A stretch of DNA of 64,000 nt from Roseomonas aeriglobus (GCA_016937575.1 JAFHKN010000005.1:186001-250000); one strand, 5' to 3'. Shown: positions 33,004 through 41,237, counted from the first letter of the stretch. Translations and numbers: made by a program. The notes: generated by a model not told the origin, from the letters alone.

Positions 33004-33350
33004 CAGACCAGCTCTCCCGCATCGCCACGCTCAACGATCGCGTCCGGCAAGGTCTCGATCCGGCGGCGCGGATCGTCATCACCGCCGCTTGCGCAGCGGC
33101 GCTCGCCGAAGGCTCAGACCCCGACGCGACGCTGCGCGCCCATGGCGAATTGCTGATGGCGATCGACCGGTGCGCCTTCGCGGCCGACGAGCGCGATGAA
33201 CGCCGCCGCGGCGAGGTCCTGTTCAGGGGCAGGGCGATCCGCTTTGCGATCGACTATTATGATCGCTCGCTCGAATGGGGCTCCGAGGATCCGGGCGACC
33301 CCGATGTCACGACACGGGTCATGACGATCATGCTGCCCGAAGACGATTAG
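33000..33350 (+). CDS. DUF3768-like protein
   Basis: This 116-aa protein has the typical DUF3768 start (LSRIATLNDRVRQGLD, RIVITAACAA) and ending (FAIDYYDRSLEWGSEDP, VTTRVMTIMLPED). DUF3768 proteins are common on alphaproteobacterial plasmids and have no known function. It overlaps the PP-loop gene by 4 bases. Confidence 0.75.
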   Translation: MTDQLSRIATLNDRVRQGLDPAARIVITAACAAALAEGSDPDATLRAHGELLMAIDRCAFAADERDERRRGEVLFRGRAIRFAIDYYDRSLEWGSEDPGDPDVTTRVMTIMLPEDD

Positions 33351-33389
33351 GTGCCTCGCGCGCCGCTCCATCCCTTTCGGAGGAATGAT

Positions 33390-33584
33390 ATGCGCCGGAT
33401 CACCCCGGCCACGCCCGAGCACGGGCAGGCCATCGCCATCGCGGTCGAACGACTGCGCGAAGCGCGGACTCTTCTCCGCCAGGCTGGCGCCCGCCAGGCG
33501 GCGTCGGCCGCCGGCAAGGCGATCAGCAGCGCCGAAGGCGCAGCCCGCCACGTCCAGCACCGGATGCGGCGCAGCGGCGGATAA
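33390..33584 (+). CDS. Small hypothetical protein, 64 aa
   Basis: The ATG has GGAGG seven bases upstream. The protein is a single amphipathic helical stretch rich in Ala, Arg and Glu (AIAVERLREARTLLRQAG), ending in basic residues. It follows DUF3768 by 39 bases in the same direction. Confidence 0.5.
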   Translation: MRRITPATPEHGQAIAIAVERLREARTLLRQAGARQAASAAGKAISSAEGAARHVQHRMRRSGG

Positions 33585-33699
33585 GCCGCAATGCTCCGCA
33601 ACCGAGGCCGGGCAGCATGCGTCCGTCCCGGGCGGGGCGGCCGAGCGCGTGCCGGTCAATTCATGCGCGCCGAGGCGCGCACAACCGAAGGAGGTCCAT

Positions 33700-34188
33700 A
33701 TGGCCGATCGCGTATCCGCCTCGATCATCGTCGGAGGCACGCTCAACGCCGCCGAGTTCGACGAGCTGGTCGACATCATCGCAAGCGAGCGACTCGCCAT
33801 CGAATGGGACGGCGAGCCTTTCGAAGCGCATCATCATGTCGCGGGTGAGCCGCGCAGCCTCTTCGCCCATGAGGTGGCCGGCGGCAGCTTCGACGATCTC
33901 GAAAGCTGGTGCCTTTCCCATCGATTGCCCTTCGTTCGATGGTGCGGCGGCTATTCCGGCCAGTGGGGACCTGAACGCGTCGTTTCGACCGGCGACGAGC
34001 GCATCACGTCCTACGCGGTCACCGAGGATGACGAGGTCGTCATCAGCCGAAGCAAGATCGAGATGCTCGGCTCGTTCGAGGCCGTCCTCGCGCATTTCGA
34101 TACTGCCGAATTCACCGTGCCGCCGCTCGTCGTCCGCGGTGTCGATGCCGACAACCCCGCCAGCCACGGAGGCCGTCATGTCCAATAG
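33700..34188 (+). CDS. Conserved plasmid protein, 162 aa
   Basis: The ATG is preceded by GGAGG at 33690-33694. The protein looks like a sensor-type alpha/beta fold with many aromatic residues (LPFVRWCGGYSGQWGPERV, ITSYAVTEDDEVVISRS). It overlaps the next gene by 11 bases, so the two are probably co-made. Function unknown. Confidence 0.6.
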   Translation: MADRVSASIIVGGTLNAAEFDELVDIIASERLAIEWDGEPFEAHHHVAGEPRSLFAHEVAGGSFDDLESWCLSHRLPFVRWCGGYSGQWGPERVVSTGDERITSYAVTEDDEVVISRSKIEMLGSFEAVLAHFDTAEFTVPPLVVRGVDADNPASHGGRHVQ

Positions 34189-34876
34189 CTATACCAAGGC
34201 CGCGTTCGGCATTGCGGTCACCAGCGCTGAGGCCGATCTTCTTCACCGCGTCGTCGGCGCGATCGAGATGATCGACGATGCCGAGATAGGCCTCGACGTG
34301 CTCGAGGCCCACTATCGCGACCTGGGCGCGGACTTCGCCGCGCTCTTCCCGCGCACGCCGGAGAGCCCGTTCGACGGGCTGCTCGACCTCTTCCGGGACG
34401 AAAATTATCCGAGCCTAGATTTCGACATCGACTTCGCCGGGCCCGATGCGGACGGCGTGGTCGTGGTCTTCTTATCGGGCGAGCAGTTCGGCGTGGAGAC
34501 CGCGGCCAAGCTCATCCAGCGCTGCGCCCCGTCGGCATTGCCGTTCGGTTTCGAGTGGGCGTCGGATTGCGACAGACTGCGCGCCGGCGAGTTTGGCGGC
34601 GGCTATGTCGCGATAACCGCCGACACGATCGAATATGGCCACACCTCGCTGATGCTCGATCGTGCCATCGCCCGGGCGAGCGACGAAGGCGCGGACGGTT
34701 TTGTCCTTGCCACGCGCAACGGCGAACCCGGCCTCAGCTTCTGGAACAATGAGGACGGCTTCGGCAGCCTTGCGCGGGCGACCGTGTTCAGCGAGACCGA
34801 GGCCGCGAAGTTCGACCTTCCGATCGCGGACGATCAGCCCGAATGGCTGGCGATGCCAGCGCCGCTGCGTCTCTGA
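34178..34876 (+). CDS. Conserved plasmid protein, 232 aa
   Basis: It starts at ATG 34178 inside the previous gene. It is acidic overall. The middle part resembles small plasmid proteins that sense or bind nucleic acids (LDFDIDFAGPDADGVVVVFL, FGVETAAKLIQRC), followed by GFGSLARATVFSETEAAKF. No catalytic motif was recognised. Confidence 0.6.
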   Translation: MSNSYTKAAFGIAVTSAEADLLHRVVGAIEMIDDAEIGLDVLEAHYRDLGADFAALFPRTPESPFDGLLDLFRDENYPSLDFDIDFAGPDADGVVVVFLSGEQFGVETAAKLIQRCAPSALPFGFEWASDCDRLRAGEFGGGYVAITADTIEYGHTSLMLDRAIARASDEGADGFVLATRNGEPGLSFWNNEDGFGSLARATVFSETEAAKFDLPIADDQPEWLAMPAPLRL

Positions 34877-34941
34877 GGGGCAGCGGGAAGTCCTTTGCGC
34901 AGCGCACGCATCCCGATAGCTTGTCATCCGGGAGCCCGCCG

Positions 34942-35259
34942 ATGACTTCGATCCAGACCGACTATGATTCCGCGCGCGCGGCGCTGACGCGCCTGATCCC
35001 AATCGCGATGAGCGACACCGGCCAGGCGCGCCGCGTCGCGAACTTCCTGATGGCTTGGTGGAATGGCCCCGATCTCGGCCATTTCGAGATTGCCGATCTC
35101 TTCGGCCTCGATATCGCCATCGCCAACGACATCACCAGCGTTATCGGCTTCCTCGGGCAGAACGACCGCGGCGCCGTCTACATCGATAGCTTGGGCTTTG
35201 CCGAGGAGATGCAGGACATCATCGCCCTTTGGCGTCCTTCGCTCGCGCGAAAGTCCTGA
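34942..35259 (+). CDS. DUF7673-like protein
   Basis: This 105-aa protein contains DTGQARRVANFLMAWWNG and FGLDIAIANDITSVIGFLG, then ALWRPSLAR at the end, a pattern common to short plasmid proteins of the DUF7673 type. Function unknown. GGGAGC precedes the ATG. Confidence 0.65.
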   Translation: MTSIQTDYDSARAALTRLIPIAMSDTGQARRVANFLMAWWNGPDLGHFEIADLFGLDIAIANDITSVIGFLGQNDRGAVYIDSLGFAEEMQDIIALWRPSLARKS

Positions 35260-35352
35260 CTCCCGTTCCACTCGGTCAGTGACACGATCCCGACGGCGCC
35301 GAAGTGGCGCTTGTCGGAGCGGCGCTGACGCGCCTTACTCGGCCGAACGGCC

Positions 35353-35371
35353 GAGGAGAGGAGGGGGTCAG
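35353..35371 (+). repeat. G-rich dispersed motif, copy 7
   Basis: GAGGAGAGGAGGGGGTCAG, 50 nt before the DUF736 start. The sequence after it (GGTGTTCGGACAAGG) resembles that after copy 3 (GGTGTCCGGAACTTG). Confidence 0.5.
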
Positions 35372-35421
35372 AGAAGGTGTTCGGACAAGGGGTTCGAGCG
35401 AACTTTCTCAGGAGACCACCC

Positions 35422-35940
35422 ATGAACATCGGCACCATCACCCAGAACGCCAGCGGCACCTACACCGGCAAGATCTCGACGCTGACCGTCGCGATCGTGA
35501 TCGCGCTGCGCACCGTCCACTCCGCCAATCCCCGCGCGCCCAAGTTCGAGATCCTCGCGCTCTCGGCTGCCCGCCAGTGGGTTCAGGTCGGCGCGCTGTT
35601 CGAACTCTCGTCCAACTCGACCGGCGAGACCTTCCTCAACGGCAAGATCGAGGATCCGAGCCTCGACAAGCCGCTCTACATCTCGGCCTTCCGCCAGGAG
35701 GACGGCTCCTACAACATCGTCTGGTCGCGTCCGACGCGCCGCCGCGATGCGCCCACCGACACGGTCGCGGCCGACGACGGCCTGCCGCCGCTGCCGGGCG
35801 CGGGCGAGCCGGCGGCGCCGGCAGGCACGGACGGGCTCGGCGAATCCTCGGCCGATGGCGCGTTCGGCGGAGAGCCCGCCTCCGGTGGCGAGCCCGCTTC
35901 CGGCGGCCGTCGCCGCCGCCAGCCCGAGATGGCCGACTGA
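35422..35940 (+). CDS. DUF736 family protein
   Basis: This 172-aa protein has a DUF736 core (MNIGTITQNASGTYTGKIST, ALSAARQWVQVGALFEL, FLNGKIEDPSL, LYISAFRQEDGSYNIVWSRP) and a long Gly/Ala/Pro-rich tail ending in RRRRQPEMAD. DUF736 genes are widespread on alphaproteobacterial plasmids near ParB-like and transfer genes. The fold is small and beta-rich, and its role is unknown. CAGGAG precedes the ATG and a strong terminator follows, so it is likely transcribed alone. Confidence 0.85.
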   Translation: MNIGTITQNASGTYTGKISTLTVAIVIALRTVHSANPRAPKFEILALSAARQWVQVGALFELSSNSTGETFLNGKIEDPSLDKPLYISAFRQEDGSYNIVWSRPTRRRDAPTDTVAADDGLPPLPGAGEPAAPAGTDGLGESSADGAFGGEPASGGEPASGGRRRRQPEMAD

Positions 35941-35978
35941 CCTCACGCCGTGCGCCTCATCGGGCGCACGGATCACCA

Positions 35979-36018
35979 GGGCTCGCTTCGCTCCCCCCGG
36001 CGAAGCGGGCCCTTTTTT
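35979..36018 (+). terminator. Intrinsic terminator after DUF736 gene
   Basis: GGGCTCGCTTCG (35979-35990) pairs with CGAAGCGGGCCC (36001-36012), with one G-T pair, across ten bases. TTTTTT follows. Confidence 0.85.
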
Positions 36019-36097
36019 CTGTTTCCGGCTATAGGCCGGACACCGATCTTCGGTAGAATCCGGGAAGCCGCGGACACGCGGTCAGCAAGGAGTGCCG

Positions 36098-36601
36098 ATG
36101 GCGGCCGATGATCAACCCGTTTCCTGGACCGGCCGCTTCACCGACCTCGGGCGGGACGATCAACGAGCGCTTGCAGCGCTTGTGAAAGACGGCGGGGCGA
36201 TCCCCGACACGATCGAACGTATCCTGCCGCGGCTCGGCCGAAGCCACCGCGTGGAACTGCTTCGCGAGCCCGGGACCAATCGCATCGTCGGTGCCGGCGT
36301 CCTCAAAGACCCGTCCACAAACTATCGTTGCAAGAAGTTCGCCGAGGCCGGCGTGGCAATCGATGGCTATGAGGATGCCCCGGAACTTGGCTACATCGTC
36401 GTGGCAAAGGACATGGAAGGGCAGGGCCTCGGGGAGCGCCTCGTTCGCGCCGTGGCCGATCCGCTCACCAAAGCCTGCTTCGCCACGACCGACAATCCCA
36501 GGATGCACGGGAAGCTGAGCCGGGCGGGCTTCTCGCGCCAAGGCCAGGACTGGCAAGGCGCCAGAGGGAACCTCTCGCTCTGGACGCGACCTGCCCGATA
36601 G
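36098..36601 (+). CDS. GNAT-family acetyltransferase-like protein
   Basis: This 167-aa protein has LGYIVVAKDMEGQGLGERLV, the acetyl-CoA-binding QGLG loop of GNAT proteins, and ends with a strand-like RGNLSLWTRP. Its substrate is unknown. AAGGAG is five bases before the ATG at 36098. Position next to a toxin-antitoxin pair could suggest a toxin, but no antitoxin is directly attached. Confidence 0.55.
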   Translation: MAADDQPVSWTGRFTDLGRDDQRALAALVKDGGAIPDTIERILPRLGRSHRVELLREPGTNRIVGAGVLKDPSTNYRCKKFAEAGVAIDGYEDAPELGYIVVAKDMEGQGLGERLVRAVADPLTKACFATTDNPRMHGKLSRAGFSRQGQDWQGARGNLSLWTRPAR

Positions 36602-36614
36602 TCAGCCGCCGTCC

Positions 36615-36653
36615 TTGAATTTATCCGGAAACTCCGTATATTCCGGGCAGGAG
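36615..36653 (+). promoter_or_regulatory. Promoter and operator of the toxin-antitoxin pair
   Basis: TTGAAT (36615-36620) and TATATT (36637-36642) are 16 bp apart. The repeat CCGGAA (36625-36630) / TTCCGG (36641-36646) overlaps the -10 box, a layout expected for autorepression by an antitoxin. AGGAG (36649-36653) serves the ATG at 36661. Confidence 0.65.
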
Positions 36654-36660
36654 AATCGCC

Positions 36661-36921
36661 ATGCCCCAGACCGCCAGTTCCGTCGAGGTCTCGAAATCCT
36701 TCGGCCGCTTCAGCCGCCAGGCCCTCGAGAGCCCGCTGACCATCACCCATCATGGGCATGAAAGCCTCGTGCTTCTGTCGCATGCCGAATATCAGCGGCT
36801 CAAGAGCCGTGATCGTCAGGTCTACACGCTCGACAACATCCCGGACGAGATTGCCGAGGGCGTGCGCGCCGCGCGAGCGCCTGCCGAGGCAGCCGCGTTC
36901 GATAACGAGGTCGAGTCCTGA
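36661..36921 (+). CDS. Antitoxin, Phd/YefM-like
   Basis: This 86-aa protein has a DNA-binding N-terminus (VEVSKSFGRFSRQALESP, LTITHHGHESLVLLSHAEYQ) like Phd/YefM antitoxins and an acidic C-terminus (AEAAAFDNEVES) for toxin binding. It precedes the toxin by 3 bases and would repress the operator upstream. Confidence 0.75.
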   Translation: MPQTASSVEVSKSFGRFSRQALESPLTITHHGHESLVLLSHAEYQRLKSRDRQVYTLDNIPDEIAEGVRAARAPAEAAAFDNEVES

Positions 36922-36924
36922 CGC

Positions 36925-37362
36925 GTGAAAATACCTGAACCGGTTCCAGGCCTCGTCATCCGCTACGCCTATCTCTGGAGCCACGAAGCCAAGGCCGGCC
37001 ACGAAGAGGGCAGCAAGGACCGCCCCTGCGCCATCCTCCTGACCGCAACCACCAAGGCCGGCGCAAGAATGGTCACCGTCCTTCCGGTGACGCACATGCC
37101 CCCGGCTGACCCTAAACTCGCGGTGGAGATCCCGGCGGCCACGAAGGCGCGCCTTGGCCTCGACGACGAGCGATCATGGGTGATCCTCACCGAACTCAAC
37201 CACTTCCAATGGCCCGGCCCCGACCTGCGTCCAGCGCCCGGCGATCCGGCCGGCGACGTCGCATACGGCGTGCTCCCGGCCAGCCTCTACGAGACCATTC
37301 GCACGCGTTGGCTTGCCGCCTACGACGCTGGCAAGATCGCCCAGGTTAAGCGGACCTCCTGA
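36925..37362 (+). CDS. PemK/MazF-like toxin
   Basis: This 145-aa protein starts at GTG just after the antitoxin. GLVIRYAYLW, KDRPCAILL and VTVLPVTHMPP match the beta-barrel core of the MazF/PemK mRNA interferases (entry GxVxR, RPxxIL, PxTxxxP). The pair would stabilise the plasmid by post-segregational killing. The target sequence is unknown. Confidence 0.7.
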   Translation: MKIPEPVPGLVIRYAYLWSHEAKAGHEEGSKDRPCAILLTATTKAGARMVTVLPVTHMPPADPKLAVEIPAATKARLGLDDERSWVILTELNHFQWPGPDLRPAPGDPAGDVAYGVLPASLYETIRTRWLAAYDAGKIAQVKRTS

Positions 37363-37682
37363 CCCATTGCGCCGCCAGACGCGTCCAATGAGATGACGCT
37401 GCATTTGCCGGTCAATCGCCGATCGGCCCCGCATCGACGTGGTGGGTCCCCGTCATCCTTTGGTGCCAGCGCCTTTCCGTCGCCGGTTCCTGACACCTGC
37501 GGCGAGACGGCCGCGTCCCACAACCCCATCCGCTCGCCCGTGTTGCCGCTACGCGGCTGCCCGCGCCAGCTCGCTCCCGGGGTTTCCCTCCGCGCTTCGC
37601 GCTCCGGTGTCGGCCGCGCCCGCACGCCGCTCTTCGGTGTCACCGGCGGAAAGGCCGCCGCAGCATCGGAAGGAGCAGTCCC
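37363..37682. other. Intergenic stretch without recognised gene
   Basis: No credible coding frame on either strand. Only GC-rich hairpins and the ribosome site GGAAGGAG before the SSB gene were seen. Confidence 0.5.
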
Positions 37683-38003
37683 ATGAACAACGTCAACATC
37701 ACCGGCCGGGTCGCCAAGGACCCCGAGACGCGCGGCACCGTCACCACCCTCATCGTCGCGACCGATCGCGTGAAGCTCAGGGACGGCAAGACCTATGTCG
37801 ACGAGGCCACCGGCTACACCGCCAAGGAAACCGAGTTTCACAAGATCACCTGCTTCAACGGTCTCGGCCGTGCCGCCGCGATCCGGGAGAAGGGCAACGT
37901 GGTCGCGATCACCGGCCGCCTGCATTATTCGAGCTGGGAGGACCGCGACGGCGTGACGCGCTACGGCTGCGAGATCATCGCCGACAAGATCGACTTCTTC
38001 TGA
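37683..38003 (+). CDS. ssb: Single-stranded DNA-binding protein, short
   Basis: This 106-aa OB-fold protein (NNVNITGRVAKDPETRG, FHKITCFNGLGRAAA, VVAITGRLHYSSWED, YGCEIIADKIDFF) lacks the acidic C-terminal tail of chromosomal SSB, as many plasmid SSB-like proteins do. It likely coats plasmid ssDNA during transfer or repair. GGAAGGAG precedes the ATG. Confidence 0.85.
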   Translation: MNNVNITGRVAKDPETRGTVTTLIVATDRVKLRDGKTYVDEATGYTAKETEFHKITCFNGLGRAAAIREKGNVVAITGRLHYSSWEDRDGVTRYGCEIIADKIDFF

Positions 38004-38012
38004 AGCGCAACG

Positions 38013-38034
38013 GAGCGGCGCTCACGCGCCGCTC
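38013..38034. terminator. Hairpin between convergent genes
   Basis: GAGCGGCGC (38013-38021) and GCGCCGCTC (38026-38034) form a perfect stem with a TCAC loop. There is no T-run, so it may act only weakly, in both directions. Confidence 0.5.
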
Positions 38035-38047
38035 TGTCCGCCTGTGT

Positions 38048-38251
38048 TCAGGCCGGAAGCCGCATCGCCGGCGCCGGGATCGTCGGCGTCAGCAGGTCGG
38101 CCACGCTCTGCGTGAAACCCAGCGCCAGCACCACCTCGTCGCGCGACAGGGTGAAGCTGCGCGCCAAGCCGTCGACCAGCAGATCCTTGAACCGCGCGGC
38201 GAGTGCCTCCGCGGCGTCCCGGATCATGGCCTCGTCCATCGCCAATCTCAT
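38048..38251 (-). CDS. Small hypothetical protein, 67 aa
   Basis: It starts at ATG 38251 with GGAG five bases upstream; an ATG at 38263 lacks a site. It is a helical, Ala- and Leu-rich protein (MIRDAAEALAARFKDLLVDG) with an SLSRDEVVLALGFTQS-like segment. It lies 87 bases downstream of the HEPN gene on the same strand and may be its partner. Confidence 0.5.
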   Translation of the reverse strand: MRLAMDEAMIRDAAEALAARFKDLLVDGLARSFTLSRDEVVLALGFTQSVADLLTPTIPAPAMRLPA

Positions 38252-38338
38252 GACGCTCTCCATGCATCGTGATCCTGCGCCCCGACTCCGTATAGCATTT
38301 TTCGTGCCGCCGGCGGACCGACAATCGATCGATCGATG

Positions 38339-38986
38339 TCAGTCGAGCTGGCCCGGGTAGTTCTGGCGGCGGCCCGCCTCGAGATTGCGCACCATGTTGT
38401 CGACACCGATCTCGAAGAACTCGGCGAAATGGAAATTGGCGTGCTCCCTGAGCTTCCACTGGTGCTCCGAGATCACGGCGATCACAGCATTGGCGAGCGC
38501 GATAACCGCAGACCCTTCAAGCGGATAATCCTCGTAGATTCGCCCCGGATCGAGGAAATACTTCTTGTCCAGGTGCGCGAAGAACCGGTCCCGGCGGCCC
38601 ATGATCGCCGCGATCGTCGGCCGATGACTCTCGAGCGCCGCGACCTGCGCGTCGAGCACATCGGCGGGTGGTGTGCCCGCCTTCCAGGCGATGTTTTCCC
38701 GGTTCTTCCGACAGAACTCCAGAAACGCAAACACGCTGCCCTCCGCCCGGCGGGGATCCTCGAGCAGCCGCGCGACGGCCAGGTGGAGGTCGGTCTCGGC
38801 CGACAGCATCAATGGATAGAGGATCGGCTCGATCGTCCAGAGGCGATCGCCATGGATTTCATGCTGCCGGAGCAGCTGCGCATAGACGCCGAGCTTGGCG
38901 GCCAGGCCGGGTGGCTCGGTCCCGTGCAGCAGCGTCGCATAGCGCGACAATCGCTCCTCATAGTTCGCCTGGATCAGGGCCTTCAC
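38339..38986 (-). CDS. HEPN-type protein, AbiU2-like
   Basis: This helical 215-aa protein holds GRRDRFFAHLDKKYFL, the R-x5-H motif of HEPN RNases (here RDRFFAH), followed by DYPLEGSAVIALANAVIAV. The AbiU2 family of abortive-infection HEPN proteins has the same layout. HEPN toxins cleave RNA on phage attack or loss of an antitoxin. The start at GTG 38986 has GGAG five bases before it; GTG 38992 is the alternative. Confidence 0.65.
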   Translation of the reverse strand: MKALIQANYEERLSRYATLLHGTEPPGLAAKLGVYAQLLRQHEIHGDRLWTIEPILYPLMLSAETDLHLAVARLLEDPRRAEGSVFAFLEFCRKNRENIAWKAGTPPADVLDAQVAALESHRPTIAAIMGRRDRFFAHLDKKYFLDPGRIYEDYPLEGSAVIALANAVIAVISEHQWKLREHANFHFAEFFEIGVDNMVRNLEAGRRQNYPGQLD

Positions 38987-39351
38987 GCGCACTCCGCAGG
39001 TTCGTCAAAGACGCTGCTTGCCAGATTTGCCCGCCGCCTGCGACCTGCCGTCGTCGCGCTGTCATCAACCGCCAATGGTTCGACGCATCCCACCCTGCGG
39101 GCGGGACCGGCGCTCTACTCGCTGTCGCTCCCGGAGCCCCGTCTCCGCCGGGTCTCCGCCCTTACGGGTGACGATCACCCTGCGGGGAGCGTGAGGAGAG
39201 GTGGTGACCAAAAAATCTCTCTCTCTGAATTCCTAGTTGTGACGTGCGGGGATCCGAGCCCGTCAAGGATGAGCGGTTCCCCCAATTTCACGCACCCTGC
39301 GCTGCGCTCCGGGCCCGAGAAAATCGGCTCCCCCGCTCCCCGCTTCGCGGC

Positions 39352-39390
39352 GTTAACCGGGATCCGACTGGCGCCGGCTTCCCGGTTAAC
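39352..39390. repeat. Perfect 11-bp inverted repeat, operator-like
   Basis: GTTAACCGGGA (39352-39362) and TCCCGGTTAAC (39380-39390) flank 17 bp. It lies 75 bp before the DUF2493 gene in a 470-bp region (38993-39464) that otherwise holds no gene. It could be an operator for that gene. Confidence 0.55.
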
Positions 39391-39464
39391 GTCCCTGACC
39401 GGCACGACCGCCGCACGTCGAATGAGAAGCCTCATCGAATGGATGAGATTCCAAGGAGGCTATC

Positions 39465-40442
39465 ATGCAGACCAGTTTCACCAACTTCGCCGACCTCGCC
39501 AGCCACATTGCCGCCGCGCGCGAAAACGAGGACCTGACCCAGACCTACGAAGGCGCTTTCATCGAGCATAGCGAGATGGCCAAGCTCAGCATCGTCGAGG
39601 CGCCGGAAGCGCTGGACATGCCCGACCCCGAGCAAGTCCGGGCCGCCGTCGAGATGATGATGCAGACGATGTTCGATGTGCTGCGCGACACGCGCATGGA
39701 GGCCTTCGCGACCGATCTCGCCTGGGGTTTCGCGAACAGCTTCCACGTCGTGGCGAAGCGGATCGAGGGCCGGGAGGACGACGCGGCCAAGAAGCTCGGC
39801 GACCTCGCCCGCGCCTACGACCCCTCCGAGATCTACGCGACCGAACTGGAGGACACGCAGCTCCTGTGTCAGACGCTGCAAGGTTGCCGGGAAGCGATGG
39901 AATGCATGCGCGACCATGCCGCCGAAGTATATCGCGTCGAAACCGGCAAGCCCTTCTCGCCGGTCCGGGGAAGCAGGGTGTCGAGCGCGCTCAACGCATC
40001 GATGATCGACGCCCGCGACTATCTCGCCTCACGCGCCCGCGAGCGCCGCGAACAGTTCGCGCCCGAAGGACCTGTGGTGGCCTTCTCGGGCGGTCAGGTC
40101 TGGGAAGACGGCGACCTGCTCTGGAAGGGTCTCGACAGCATCAAGGCGCGCATCCCGGAGATGATCCTCGCGACGACCGCGCAGGCCAAGGGGTGCGATG
40201 CCGTGGCGCACGCATGGGCCGCCTCGCGCGGCGTAAAGGTAATCCAGTTCCGCCTCGATCGCAGCCAGGGCAACCGCGCCGCCTTCGTCCGCAACGACCG
40301 CATCCTCAACCTCAAGCCGGTCGAAGCGGTCATCTGCGAAGGCTCGGGCATCCAGCAGAATCTCGCCCAGAAGCTGCGGCAGGCGGGTGTTCCGCTGCAC
40401 ATCGTCCGCCTCACCCAGCAGCGGGGCCAACGCGCCGCCTGA
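39465..40442 (+). CDS. DUF2493 / SLOG-like protein
   Basis: In this 325-aa protein the C-terminal third looks like a Rossmann-type SLOG domain of the DUF2493 group (PVVAFSGGQVWEDGDLLWKG, FVRNDRILNLKPVEAVICEG, NLAQKLRQAGVPLHIV). The N-terminal ~180 residues are helical. SLOG domains bind nucleotide-like ligands, and some act as sensors in conflict systems. DUF2493 genes are frequent on such plasmids, usually uncharacterised. AAGGAGG precedes the ATG and a strong terminator follows, so it is monocistronic. Confidence 0.7.
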   Translation: MQTSFTNFADLASHIAAARENEDLTQTYEGAFIEHSEMAKLSIVEAPEALDMPDPEQVRAAVEMMMQTMFDVLRDTRMEAFATDLAWGFANSFHVVAKRIEGREDDAAKKLGDLARAYDPSEIYATELEDTQLLCQTLQGCREAMECMRDHAAEVYRVETGKPFSPVRGSRVSSALNASMIDARDYLASRARERREQFAPEGPVVAFSGGQVWEDGDLLWKGLDSIKARIPEMILATTAQAKGCDAVAHAWAASRGVKVIQFRLDRSQGNRAAFVRNDRILNLKPVEAVICEGSGIQQNLAQKLRQAGVPLHIVRLTQQRGQRAA

Positions 40443-40453
40443 GGCGCTTGTCC

Positions 40454-40490
40454 GAGAGGCTCCGGCGTAAGCCGGGGCCTCTCTTCCTTT
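40454..40490 (+). terminator. Intrinsic terminator after DUF2493 gene
   Basis: GAGAGGCTCCGGC (40454-40466) pairs with GCCGGGGCCTCTC (40471-40483) with one G-T pair and a GTAA tetraloop. The pyrimidine run TTCCTTT follows. Confidence 0.8.
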
Positions 40491-40584
40491 CTTGCGTCGA
40501 CAAGCGGCGCTCAGGGGCATCGAGCCCCTTCGCGCCGCGAGACTGAGCGCCTGCGCGCTCGCTCCGGCATCCCGCCGCTGGCGG

Positions 40585-40604
40585 AAAAGGAGAGGGGGAG
40601 GATC
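40585..40604 (+). repeat. G-rich dispersed motif, copy 8
   Basis: AAAAGGAGAGGGGGAGGATC, 27 nt before the ATG at 40632. This is the rightmost clear copy. Confidence 0.45.
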
Positions 40605-40631
40605 GGCTGCGGTTCAACAAGGGAGGACGAG

Positions 40632-41210
40632 ATGTCCATCACGTTCCGTATCGCGACGGCGGCCGATGACCAGCCGGGTCCGCGAGCCACCATCAACGCC
40701 CGGCAACTCGCCGCCTTCCGGACTTTCCTTCGCGAGGAAAGCGCCCGCTGCAGAGCCGTTCTGCTCGACCCCGACGCGCCCGAGGACGAGTATCTTTCCT
40801 ATCACTTCGAAGCACGCGTCTGCCCACTCGCGCTGGCCGCGATCGCGAGGATTTTCGACTTCGACGCGAACGTCATCAGCGTCGTCGAAGAGGCCCAGTT
40901 CCGATGCCGCCGGGTCAGCGTATGGCGGGACGAGGGGGCAGCAACGATCGCCATGCGGGTCGCTCTCACCTCCGATCGGGGCCTCGAACTCGATCTCGCC
41001 TCGGGCAACGCCGCTGTCCTGCTTGAGAGCCTCGGACTGGCGCCGGACAGCATCGGCGAAATACCCATAGATGCCGTCCGCGTGCGGCTTGCCAACCCGG
41101 CCGTCCGGCGCCGTGCGGAGGAGGAGGGGATCACCCCGTATCTTGATCGGCTCGACCAGCTCATCGGCCTGGCCGACGCCGACGACACTTCGCGGCTGGA
41201 ATGGGCATAG
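40632..41210 (+). CDS. Conserved hypothetical protein, 192 aa
   Basis: This acidic alpha/beta protein (INARQLAAFRTFLREESARC, PEDEYLSYHFEARVCPLALA, LELDLASGNAAVLLESLGL) has no recognised catalytic motif. GGGAGG precedes the ATG and a terminator follows, so it is probably a single-gene unit. Confidence 0.6.
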   Translation: MSITFRIATAADDQPGPRATINARQLAAFRTFLREESARCRAVLLDPDAPEDEYLSYHFEARVCPLALAAIARIFDFDANVISVVEEAQFRCRRVSVWRDEGAATIAMRVALTSDRGLELDLASGNAAVLLESLGLAPDSIGEIPIDAVRVRLANPAVRRRAEEEGITPYLDRLDQLIGLADADDTSRLEWA

Positions 41211-41237
41211 CCTCCGCCCGTTCCCGCCGCCGAAGGA

